Of a stretch of 32,552 nt of DNA, positions 12,983-21,257 are shown piece by piece. The notes below the pieces were generated by a model, which did not search any database, was not told where the DNA came from, and saw only the letters and a program-made list of their open reading frames with translations. The stretch covers positions 1 through 32,552 of IMG/VR virus record IMGVR_UViG_3300008261_000106. The stretch is one strand, 5' to 3'. Source of the stretch: a virus. Numbering within the stretch: the stretch's first letter is position 1; the number at the start of each line of letters is the position of its first letter. The translations under genes and the position numbers were made by a program.

Positions 12983-14658
12983 TGCCTGAAATTAGAAACG
13001 CAGATTTCTTCGACACAAACAACTGCAACATCCTGTCGCAGTTGATGCCTGAAGAGATGAAGTCCTACATGCGAGACTTCATCAACGGAAATCTATTTTC
13101 CAATCCTGTTCAGAAGGCAATGGAAGATCTAAATTCGCTCATGGGCGACAACCTTTCTATTCTTGATGGTCTTGGCGGAACCATCGCAGGGTTAAATTCG
13201 CTAGCAGCAGATCTATCAGCAGTCTCTCTAGAACTACAGGCTTTCACCGACCATACGAACAGATTGAGCGGAATTTCAGTAGAATCAGTAAAAGCCAATT
13301 TTTCAACCACATTCAATGTAATGGCTGGCTTCAATGCAATGGTTGATACATTCAAAAATGCTGATGAATTGCTTGAGGACAACTTCAGTAAGGCTTTTTC
13401 CTCGCTTGATCCAAATATCACAGGACCATTCTTAAAAGACATCACGGGAAATCTAGGAAAGATAAATTCGGTTCTTAAGGAAATACAGCGTCAATGCGGT
13501 ATTGCTGGTGGTGCTTTCGGAAGTGCTTGTGAAAAACTAGTTGGCAGTCTGAGCAGCATCGTAAATAGCCTTAAAAGTGCTTCATCCAATATCATTGGAA
13601 TCATGAATCAGGACAATGCGGCTTTTGCTGTGGCTCTTGCTGCCCTTGAGCGATATGCATTAGGAAATACACTCATTTCAAGTGCGCTACAAGACCCATG
13701 CTTCTCGGGAGCGTTGGCTAAAAACTTCATCATGAATCCTGAAGGAGCCTTGAAACTTGATGCTGTTGCAAAGAAGTTTGGCAAGGATATTCCAGGTTCA
13801 AGACCACTCCTTTCAGACTATATTGGGGGCGGTGATGATAAGCAAGTTTCTCCTCTAGAAAAGGGAGATCCTGCGCCACCCACTCCACCCGCTCCACCCA
13901 TCACTGGTTCACAGGGAACTGTAAATCTAAACACCGCTCCACCAGTTCCTGCAACCGAACCACCACCACTTCTTGCAGCACCCCCTGCCGAAGATTTTGT
14001 ATCTTATCCCGATGCTTTTCCAAAATCCACCGATCCAGAACCAGAGGAGGAAGAGGATTTCGTCTCTGCTCCTGAAGAAGAGGAAGATGTTCAGTCGAGC
14101 GAATCCCATCCCGATGAGACAAAAATCACAGGAGAAGAGCCTCAAAAGGCTTGTGGTTCTTACATCAGAGGAAAGTCAAGACTTGCCCTGCTTCAGTATG
14201 TAAATTCATATCTCTCAATGGGTGCAACAGATTTTTCAGGGTTGGATGATCTTACCTTACTACGAGCAGCGGCTAGAGAGATATTTTACCTTGAAATCGC
14301 TGATTCGGCAGAGATCATGCTCAAGATCACCAAATCCTACGAGAGTGAAACAGCAAAGGCTGACTATAGAAATAAAGTCTTAAAGGTAGCGGAAGCCGTT
14401 ATCATGCGTGGTGTAAAGATCAAGAAAAAGAAAACTCCTGACGAAAATTGGGAGATGACTGTTCAGTTCATAGACAATCTTATTAATGGTAATAACAAAG
14501 ACTTTGGACTCAAAATTCTTATAAAAGAGGCATCAAGAGACTACTGCACCGCTGTAGGAAGAGATGATGGATTTTTTACAATCTTTGAGTCTACAGCCCT
14601 TATGTTCAAAAATACTGCCGATAAAGCATTACAGGCATTTGAAAAAGATTTGCTGTAA
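12982..14658 (+). CDS. Unassigned 558-aa baseplate-region structural protein
   Basis: No named family is recognised. Three parts are visible. Residues 1 to about 285 are helical, rich in Leu, Ser and Asn, with heptad-like spacing (LNSLMGDNLSILDGLGG, LSAVSLELQAFTDHTN). Residues about 285-385 form a low-complexity linker, first Pro-rich (PAPPTPPAPPITG, VPATEPPPLLAAPPAE), then acidic (EPEEEEDFVSAPEEEEDV). Residues about 390-558 are a second compact, mostly helical domain beginning CGSYIRGKSRLALLQYVNSY. Its place between the PAAR tip and gp25, with one-base overlap upstream, suggests a baseplate or tail-tip part. A membrane-contacting or fibre-network linker is possible, but nothing here proves it. 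Frames inside the linker region on both strands are shadows. Confidence 0.8.
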   Translation: MPEIRNADFFDTNNCNILSQLMPEEMKSYMRDFINGNLFSNPVQKAMEDLNSLMGDNLSILDGLGGTIAGLNSLAADLSAVSLELQAFTDHTNRLSGISVESVKANFSTTFNVMAGFNAMVDTFKNADELLEDNFSKAFSSLDPNITGPFLKDITGNLGKINSVLKEIQRQCGIAGGAFGSACEKLVGSLSSIVNSLKSASSNIIGIMNQDNAAFAVALAALERYALGNTLISSALQDPCFSGALAKNFIMNPEGALKLDAVAKKFGKDIPGSRPLLSDYIGGGDDKQVSPLEKGDPAPPTPPAPPITGSQGTVNLNTAPPVPATEPPPLLAAPPAEDFVSYPDAFPKSTDPEPEEEEDFVSAPEEEEDVQSSESHPDETKITGEEPQKACGSYIRGKSRLALLQYVNSYLSMGATDFSGLDDLTLLRAAAREIFYLEIADSAEIMLKITKSYESETAKADYRNKVLKVAEAVIMRGVKIKKKKTPDENWEMTVQFIDNLINGNNKDFGLKILIKEASRDYCTAVGRDDGFFTIFESTALMFKNTADKALQAFEKDLL

Positions 14659-14664
14659 TTGAGC

Positions 14665-14671
14665 ATAAATA
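14665..14671 (+). promoter_or_regulatory. Candidate late promoter element before gp25
   Basis: ATAAATA preceded by C matches 7 of 8 positions of the T4 late promoter TATAAATA. By T4 spacing the start point would fall on the A of the gp25 ATG at 14677, giving a leaderless message. It lies inside an otherwise coupled operon, so it may be chance. Confidence 0.3.
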
Positions 14672-14676
14672 AAGGT

Positions 14677-15066
14677 ATGGCTACAGACTATACCTACACG
14701 GACATAGATCTAGATTTCTTACCTCATCCTGTCACGGGCGATGTAACCCTGAAGCATGATGATGAGGCTGTAAAGCGTTCACTACGCAATCTCATACTAA
14801 CTCAAAAATATGAACGCCTGTTCCATCCCGAGATAAACTCTCGCGTGGCGGGTTTATTGTTTGATCTTGCCTCGCCCATCACAATGGCACAGATAAGATC
14901 AAATATCCTCGACATAATTAGCGTATATGAGCCTAGAGTTCAGATTATTGATGTGACTGTAAAAGGACTCCTTGATCAAAATGCTGTTGGTGTAAGAATT
15001 GCCTTTAGACTCAGAAATTCACCCAAAGCATCGGTATTGCAATTTACCCTTGATAGGAGCAGATGA
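14677..15066 (+). CDS. 25: gp25-like baseplate wedge protein
   Basis: A 129-residue homologue of T4 gp25 (132 aa), the wedge and sheath-initiating component with a lysozyme-like fold in the wider GPW/gp25 family. Landmarks are YTDIDLDFLPHPVTGDV, the VKRSLRNLILTQKYERLFHPE block, SRVAGLLFDLASPIT and an IISVYEPRVQIIDVTV segment, matching IKNSLLGIITTRKGSRPFDPEFG and NYEPRIDKLAVNV in T4. The ATG at 14677 is chosen over an in-frame TTG at 14659, which would add six residues directly after the upstream stop with no ribosome-binding site. The end overlaps the gp6 start. Confidence 0.92.
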   Translation: MATDYTYTDIDLDFLPHPVTGDVTLKHDDEAVKRSLRNLILTQKYERLFHPEINSRVAGLLFDLASPITMAQIRSNILDIISVYEPRVQIIDVTVKGLLDQNAVGVRIAFRLRNSPKASVLQFTLDRSR

Positions 15067-16937
15067 TGGCGGCAGTTAATACTACCCTATCGGTTTCAGA
15101 ACTAGATTTCGATCTCATAAAGCAAAATTTCAAGCGTTTCCTTGAAGTAAATCCTATCTTTAAGGATTACAACTTTGAAGGATCAGGTCTATCGGTATTG
15201 TTAGATGTTTTGGCCTATAACACCCACTATTCTGCATTTTATGCGAATATGGTTGCGAATGAGATGTTTCTTGATAGTGCCATCAAGCGCGAGTCTGTAG
15301 TATCAAAAGCAAAAGAGTTAGGATATGTGCCTACATCCACACAATCCGCATCTGCCATTGTTAATGTTACATTTACAAGTGGTGTTGCATCAGGCTCTGA
15401 ATACACGCTACCAGCAGGAACGATATTCCTTGCGTCTAAAGACGGTCAAGACTTCAATTTCAGAACCATAGATTCGGTAACAGTCGATACAACCGTAGAT
15501 CCTCCTGTTGCAAACAATGTCACCATTGTTGAAGGACAGAAGAAGAGAGTTTCGTATATTTTTGATTCTAGACAAGTGAATCCAAGATTTGAAATTCCCG
15601 ATGATCTTGTCGATACACGCTACCTTGATGTAAAGGTTCAAAAGTCAATTGAAGATATAACAGGCAAAACAGACACTTGGACTCAACCAGCAGACTTCAA
15701 TATCATTGGTCCAACAGACAAGGTATATTTCCTACAGGAGGGCAAAAACTCTCGTTATGAAATATACTTTGGAGATGGAATCTTGGGTCAAGCACTTGAA
15801 GATGGTAATGTCATAACGATAACCTACTTTACCTCTAGCGGTTCAGAGGCAAACTTCATAGGATTCAACGACACATCAGATGATCCGTCTTTTGCAACCC
15901 AAGGTCTTGATTCAATCACCACAGTAGTCACCGTAGTTTCTCCAACTCAAGGTGGATCGGATCAAGAGAACATCTTCTCTGTAAGAAACAATGCTCCAAA
16001 ATTCTATCAGAGCCATGACCGTTGTGTTACCGCCCGTGACTATGAAATGATGCTTCTTCGCGAGTATCCATATGCATCATCGGTTTTTGCGTGGGGTGGA
16101 GAAGATGCAAATCCTCCCGAATATGGCAAGGTTTTCATCTCTGTAGTTCCAAAGGGAAACTTCATAATAACAAAGGAGGAGAAGAACTACATCAAGAATT
16201 CAATCCTCAAGCGCAAGAATCTTGTAACAGTTCTTCCCGAGATTGTCGATCCCGACTACACTTATCTACTCATCGACACCACAGTATTCTACGATGAAAA
16301 GCAGACAAACAACTCCAAGGGTTTCTTGGAGAGTCTTGTTAAACTCACGCTCATTGCATATGACGCTGTAAATCTAGAGAAGTTTGACAAAGATTTTAGA
16401 TTTTCAAGTCTAGTGAGCGAGATTGACCGCTCATCAGGTGGAATATTGTCAAACACAACTGCAATCACAATGCAAAAGAGACTAGTTGTGGAGTCAGGAA
16501 AGCCTTTCTCCTACACAACTCGTTTCTACAATCCAATCTACCGTGCAAAAGCAGGAGTTGGTCAGAATCTACTCTCTGATGTGTTTGAACATAAAAACTC
16601 AAACAACGATGTCGTGAACTGCTACATCGAAGACGATGGAAACGGTCTGTTGCATGTTTATTCAAACTACACAGGAACAAAGACTGTGATAGTTGAAGAC
16701 ATAGGAACTGTCGATTACGACAGCGGAACCGTGAAGTTGATTGGTTTTAACCCTGTAAGAATAAACGGAACCACCCTAAAATTCACGGCAAAACCATATC
16801 CCTCAACAGACATACTTACTGTGAAGGGAAATCTGCTCAAGATTGATCTTACAGATGCGAATGCTCTTAAGGTAAAGGCAGTTCCATTCAATAATGTAAA
16901 CCGTGGTCAAGTAAACATCTTTGGTAAGAAGATCTGA
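15066..16937 (+). CDS. 6: gp6-like baseplate wedge protein (baseplate J family)
   Basis: A homologue of T4 gp6 (660 aa), the main structural dimer of the baseplate inner ring; 623 residues from this start. The N-terminus has the family block FDLIKQNFKRFLEVNPIF, then YNFEGSGLSVLLDVLAYNTHY, a MVANEMFLDSA segment and RESVVSKAKELGYVP. The middle contains the baseplate J-like core (RYEIYFGDGILGQALEDGN, then PKFYQSHDRCVTARDYE, LREYPYASSVFAWGGED). The C-terminal part has the NPIYRAKAG and GTVDYDSGTVKL elements. Two consecutive ATGs exist: the one at 15066 is 6 nt from AGGAG (15055-15059), and the one at 15063 is only 3 nt away. It overlaps gp25 and the following gene by one base each. Confidence 0.93.
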   Translation: MAAVNTTLSVSELDFDLIKQNFKRFLEVNPIFKDYNFEGSGLSVLLDVLAYNTHYSAFYANMVANEMFLDSAIKRESVVSKAKELGYVPTSTQSASAIVNVTFTSGVASGSEYTLPAGTIFLASKDGQDFNFRTIDSVTVDTTVDPPVANNVTIVEGQKKRVSYIFDSRQVNPRFEIPDDLVDTRYLDVKVQKSIEDITGKTDTWTQPADFNIIGPTDKVYFLQEGKNSRYEIYFGDGILGQALEDGNVITITYFTSSGSEANFIGFNDTSDDPSFATQGLDSITTVVTVVSPTQGGSDQENIFSVRNNAPKFYQSHDRCVTARDYEMMLLREYPYASSVFAWGGEDANPPEYGKVFISVVPKGNFIITKEEKNYIKNSILKRKNLVTVLPEIVDPDYTYLLIDTTVFYDEKQTNNSKGFLESLVKLTLIAYDAVNLEKFDKDFRFSSLVSEIDRSSGGILSNTTAITMQKRLVVESGKPFSYTTRFYNPIYRAKAGVGQNLLSDVFEHKNSNNDVVNCYIEDDGNGLLHVYSNYTGTKTVIVEDIGTVDYDSGTVKLIGFNPVRINGTTLKFTAKPYPSTDILTVKGNLLKIDLTDANALKVKAVPFNNVNRGQVNIFGKKI

Positions 16938-18886
16938 TGTCCACAGAGAATTTTCTACTACTCGCATTAAGTCAGAAGGGAATCACCTATAATGAAGATT
17001 CCGCCTTTCTTGATCTGAAACTCAACAAGGTTCATGGTCCGAAAAACCATGCCTTGCGTGAACTGCCGCAATTCGTCAGACAAAATCACCCTAGATTTGT
17101 CGAGTTTATTGAGGCATATTACGAGTGGCTAGAGCAGCCTGGTAATCCATATTACAGTATCGACAAGATGCGTAATTTCTCGGACATTGATGAGTCTGTG
17201 GCAATCTTCATCCAAGAGTTTCGCAAACAATATCTTGATTCGTTTCCAATTGAACTTGCGATCAGCGAAGATGGAAACCCCATCAATCAGCGCACCTTGA
17301 TGAAAAACATCAAGAATTTCTACGCTGCAAAGGGAACAGAGAGAGCCTACAAACTTCTACTTCGTGTCCTGCTCAATACTCCTGTAGAAGTATACTATCC
17401 AAAGAAAGATATACTAAAGGCTTCTGATGGAAAGTGGATTGAAGAAAAATCAATTCGCGTGACTACTGGCAACGGAACAGAAAACTTCCGTATGCTTGGC
17501 AGAACTGTGACACAGACCGATCCAATCACAGGAGAATACCGTGGTTCTGCTAGAGTTTCGCGTGTTCTACAGTTTACCGTTGAACAATATGATATTACTG
17601 AACTGTTCCTAGAAGACATACAGGGAACATTCTTGCCAGGAAAAACAGTTGAGTGCGTAACCGCAGCGGGTGACACTCTATCGGAAACAGTTCTCTTTAT
17701 TCTTGGAGAGATATCAGTATCAAGTGGCGGAAGAAACTACAGACTCGGGGATACTGTTGACTTCACAGGCAGTGATGGCATCAAGATGCAGGGAACCGTG
17801 GCATCGACTACGCCAAAAGGCTCTGTAAAAGCCGTGAAAATCACAGATCCTGGCATCAACTTTAGTCGCTCGGGAAACTTCAAGTTGAAGTCTCCAACAG
17901 GTGACGGCAATGCTACTGTATTGGCAACTCCATCAGGAATCATCAACTATGATGGTTACTATGAAAACAACGATGGAAAGTCCTCTTCAAACAAGCGTAT
18001 GTTTGATGGTGATTTCTACCAAGATCACTCATACGCCTTGAAGTGTGAGTCTACACTCAATGACTATCGACAGGCTGTAAAGGATCTCATCCACCCCGCT
18101 GGTTTGAAACTTTTCGGATATGTCTCGTTCATTCGCGGTTTGGCGAATGATATAGACAAGCATTCCGAATTTCAGCGTTATGAGATTCCTGTCATTGGTC
18201 ACTACACACCATACAGAACAAAAACCACGGCAAATCTGAAGACAAAATATCCAAATGGATTTAACGATGGTTCTACTGCTACAGGATCTAACGATCTTAG
18301 AATATATGCAGTTGGTCCAAGCGGACTGACACAGGCTTTTGTCGATGGACTTGCTGACGGAATCGTTATTTCTGCATCATATGCTGGTTCTCTACTTGAT
18401 GGGTCTTGGGTTACATTTGGAGTAACTAGTGGAAATCAGTTTGTTTTTTATGTAAAATCATCTGCTGGATCTTTAGTAATTGGAGATTCGTTCTCCGCAG
18501 ATTCAATAGCAGGATTTACACTAACAGGAACTGCTGACGGTCTAGGATTTATCAAAGAATCTGATGGCTCTACCCACGATCCACAAGGCGCACCACTTGG
18601 AACTGGTGGCAGCGATGGGGCAAGTCTGTGGGGAATAACCGCATTCTGGAACATCTATCATCATCCAAACACAAGAGGCATTGTTGGTATTGATGGCAGC
18701 ACAGGTGGAACTGGCGCAGGAATTTCATTTGGAACAGTTGTCTTGAGAAAGTTCCTCAGAATGCCATTTGGATACCACTACCACTCAAATCCTGGCACAG
18801 CGGGTGATCCATACTTTGGTGTAACTGGCGATAACTATGAATATAGCACGGCTCTCGGTGGTGGATTAACATCACCTAACTTCTAG
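16937..18886 (+). CDS. 7: Baseplate wedge protein, gp7 position
   Basis: A 649-residue protein lying between gp6 and gp8, where T4 has gp7. The N-terminus is strongly patterned: LRELPQFVRQNHPRFVEFIE, then AYYEWLEQPGNPYY, FSDIDESVAIFIQEFRKQYL, NFYAAKGTERAYKLLLRVLL, and VEVYYPKKDILKASDGKW. I associate this with wedge proteins of marine T4-like phages. Residues about 245-330 are beta-rich and Gly-rich (GGRNYRLGDTVDFTG). A second family-like block, YRQAVKDLIHPAGLKLFGYVSF, occurs near 378-398. After it, residues about 435-560 look like an inserted, serine/glycine-rich beta domain before the C-terminal HYHSNPGTAG segment. T4 gp7 is much longer (1032 aa) and direct similarity is not evident, so the gp7 name is positional. 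Confidence 0.6.
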   Translation: MSTENFLLLALSQKGITYNEDSAFLDLKLNKVHGPKNHALRELPQFVRQNHPRFVEFIEAYYEWLEQPGNPYYSIDKMRNFSDIDESVAIFIQEFRKQYLDSFPIELAISEDGNPINQRTLMKNIKNFYAAKGTERAYKLLLRVLLNTPVEVYYPKKDILKASDGKWIEEKSIRVTTGNGTENFRMLGRTVTQTDPITGEYRGSARVSRVLQFTVEQYDITELFLEDIQGTFLPGKTVECVTAAGDTLSETVLFILGEISVSSGGRNYRLGDTVDFTGSDGIKMQGTVASTTPKGSVKAVKITDPGINFSRSGNFKLKSPTGDGNATVLATPSGIINYDGYYENNDGKSSSNKRMFDGDFYQDHSYALKCESTLNDYRQAVKDLIHPAGLKLFGYVSFIRGLANDIDKHSEFQRYEIPVIGHYTPYRTKTTANLKTKYPNGFNDGSTATGSNDLRIYAVGPSGLTQAFVDGLADGIVISASYAGSLLDGSWVTFGVTSGNQFVFYVKSSAGSLVIGDSFSADSIAGFTLTGTADGLGFIKESDGSTHDPQGAPLGTGGSDGASLWGITAFWNIYHHPNTRGIVGIDGSTGGTGAGISFGTVVLRKFLRMPFGYHYHSNPGTAGDPYFGVTGDNYEYSTALGGGLTSPNF

Positions 18887-18894
18887 GAAAAACA

Positions 18895-21246
18895 ATGGCT
18901 AACGAAGGCTTGAAGCACGAACTACGCGGAGAAGTTGTAAAACTTCTGTTAAACGATTTTGCGGTTGACTCAAAGAACCGTTATTTTGTCTTTATTGGAA
19001 GAAACACGGCTTGGTCAAACGAAACTTCTCCACCCGTAGAGAGCGATACTGATTCATCAATGTTTGAGGCTCATCGACAGATGCTTGCCATGAAGATGGT
19101 TCAGCCTAATGATGTCTATCTATTGCTTCCTCGCATTGATTGGGAAAGCGGGTCTGTATATGATCAGTATACAGCCTCTACAGATATGTTCACGGTCAGA
19201 AAAGACTTTTATGTCCTCACAGATGAAAACAATCTATACAAGTGCATATCAAATAATGGTGGAGTTGCATCAGTAACAAAGCCAACAGGAACAAGTCAGT
19301 CTATTTTCACTACAAATAGTGATCGTTATCAATGGAAGTTCATGTGCAAATTGACTGAAGACAGCATCAGATTCTTAACAGAAGAATACATTCCTGTTGC
19401 TGTTGCAAGAATACCCGATATCAACGAGACATTCCCACAGTTTCAGACACAGGAATATGCTCTCAACGGGGCTGTCGAGGGTTATTCGATATCAGGAACA
19501 AATACTGCTGTATTTCCTCGCTGTATTGGAACATATACAATTACGCCAGTTAGTGGAGCGAAGCAGATAGACGGAACTCCCATAGATGCTGCAAATGTAA
19601 ACAAAAAGGGTTCTGAATACATCCAACTAAACAGAAGCATGATCAATACAACAAGAGAAGTATTGAGCAACGGCTTCTTCAATGGTTACTCAATCTACAT
19701 CAGCGCAGGACGCGGACGAGAGATTGGACAGATTTGTCGTGTAATCAACTATCATGGTGAGAGTCAAACAGCACAGGTCTATCCTCCGCTTGAATATGAT
19801 CTATACACTCTTGAATTCAGCGGAGGAGAAGTTTTCCCTGCTTCAGAATACACCATTCTGCCAAGTCTGATTGTGAATGGAGATGGAACTGGTGCAGTTG
19901 CTCGCTGTGTCATGTCTGGTGGAAAGTCAATATCTGAAGTCAGACCTGTGAAGCGAGGTCAAAACTATACTGTTTGTGATGTGACTGTTGCTACAACTCC
20001 TAGCACAGGAACAAAACCCACTATATCAGGAAAGATTCAGCCCAAGGGTGGACACGGATCTGATGTAACAAAAGAACTAGGCGCATTTGACATGTTTGTT
20101 GTTGTTGATATGTTTGGAAATGAAAATTCCGACATAACTCTACTCAACGACTACCGTCAGTTTGGATTGATAAAGAACCCACTATTGAATGACGGAACGA
20201 ACAGAATAGCAGGAACAGAGGTTGACGCTGTTCAGTATCTCCGAGTCAGAAAACCTTACTTTGTCACCGATTCCTACAGGTTTATCTCATCACCAACATT
20301 TGTGGATGGAAACTTCATTGTTGGAAGTGATTCAAAAGCAGTTGCAAAAGTCGTTTCATGGAAACCAATTCCTGGTGAAAGTTATGGAGAACTTCTCATA
20401 AATCCACTAAGCGGAAGATTCATCGAACAATCATTCGACGGAGAGTATCTCAGACTGATATTTAAGGATCAGAGTGGTGGTCAATTCACCGTAGGAGGAA
20501 CCGTTTATCAATACTCTGACGCTGGTTTCGAAAACGCCGCTTCGGGTGAGATTATTTCATGGTCCCCTGATGCAGAACCACTTCCTGAACTGATTGTTCG
20601 TGTGGATAGCGGAACTTTCTCCAAGGATAGAATCCTCTATCATGACTACTCTCCCGCAAGCATCACCACATATCCTCCAAGCAAGATTCAGGCTGTTGAA
20701 CCAAAGGGTGGAGAGTTGATAAGACAATTCTCATCTGCTGGAGATTATGCCTTTTTGACCTACAATGTCATTGATGGAGCATCGGAACAAGAGATTGGTC
20801 GTGTCCTTAACACGGCAGATATCCCCGTGAACGAAGTTCAGTCGGTTACATACAGACAAACAAGTAAACTAATCATCAACAGTCCCGATAGCACAAATCT
20901 ATCACAGAGTCTGTTTGATGTTGACAAGTATTTCTATCAATATGATTCTGTAAGTGGGGTGACAAATTCAGGAATCATTGTATCTTGGACTGCTCTTGGT
21001 GGAACTACGGGAGAGATGCATCTAAACGATGTTCGTGGAACAATCAATGTCAGATCAGGTGGAGTAGGTGGAATCTTCTCTTATGAAGATGGCATTGATC
21101 CTTCGCTTGAAGGCATCTATGTGGCATCACACGAAAAGCCAGAGACAATGGTCGGGTCGGGGGATATGTTATACATACAAAATGTCAGGCCAATTGAAAG
21201 AAATCGCGAACAGTTGGAAGAATTTAAGATTAGAATCGGATTCTAA
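18895..21246 (+). CDS. 8: gp8-like baseplate wedge protein, enlarged
   Basis: A 783-residue protein with T4 gp8 (334 aa) features at both ends. Near the start, NRYFVFIGRNTAWSNETSPP matches the FITFGRSEPW...PP block, with MKMVQPNDVYLLLPRIDWES, then a YKCISNNGG and YQWKFMCKLTEDSIRFLTEEYIPV segment as in the family. The C-terminal 32 residues (GSGDMLYIQNVRPIERNREQ, then LEEFKIRIGF) match the T4 ending HSGEMIYMENRPPIIMAMDQ plus TEEINILFTF. Between them, about 450 extra residues form repeated beta-rich segments (GGQFTVGGTVYQYSD, GSDSKAVAKVVSW). In T4, gp8 joins gp7 and gp10 in the wedge. AGGA 8 nt before the ATG supports the start. Confidence 0.88.
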   Translation: MANEGLKHELRGEVVKLLLNDFAVDSKNRYFVFIGRNTAWSNETSPPVESDTDSSMFEAHRQMLAMKMVQPNDVYLLLPRIDWESGSVYDQYTASTDMFTVRKDFYVLTDENNLYKCISNNGGVASVTKPTGTSQSIFTTNSDRYQWKFMCKLTEDSIRFLTEEYIPVAVARIPDINETFPQFQTQEYALNGAVEGYSISGTNTAVFPRCIGTYTITPVSGAKQIDGTPIDAANVNKKGSEYIQLNRSMINTTREVLSNGFFNGYSIYISAGRGREIGQICRVINYHGESQTAQVYPPLEYDLYTLEFSGGEVFPASEYTILPSLIVNGDGTGAVARCVMSGGKSISEVRPVKRGQNYTVCDVTVATTPSTGTKPTISGKIQPKGGHGSDVTKELGAFDMFVVVDMFGNENSDITLLNDYRQFGLIKNPLLNDGTNRIAGTEVDAVQYLRVRKPYFVTDSYRFISSPTFVDGNFIVGSDSKAVAKVVSWKPIPGESYGELLINPLSGRFIEQSFDGEYLRLIFKDQSGGQFTVGGTVYQYSDAGFENAASGEIISWSPDAEPLPELIVRVDSGTFSKDRILYHDYSPASITTYPPSKIQAVEPKGGELIRQFSSAGDYAFLTYNVIDGASEQEIGRVLNTADIPVNEVQSVTYRQTSKLIINSPDSTNLSQSLFDVDKYFYQYDSVSGVTNSGIIVSWTALGGTTGEMHLNDVRGTINVRSGGVGGIFSYEDGIDPSLEGIYVASHEKPETMVGSGDMLYIQNVRPIERNREQLEEFKIRIGF

Positions 21247-21257
21247 CGGAGTAAGTA

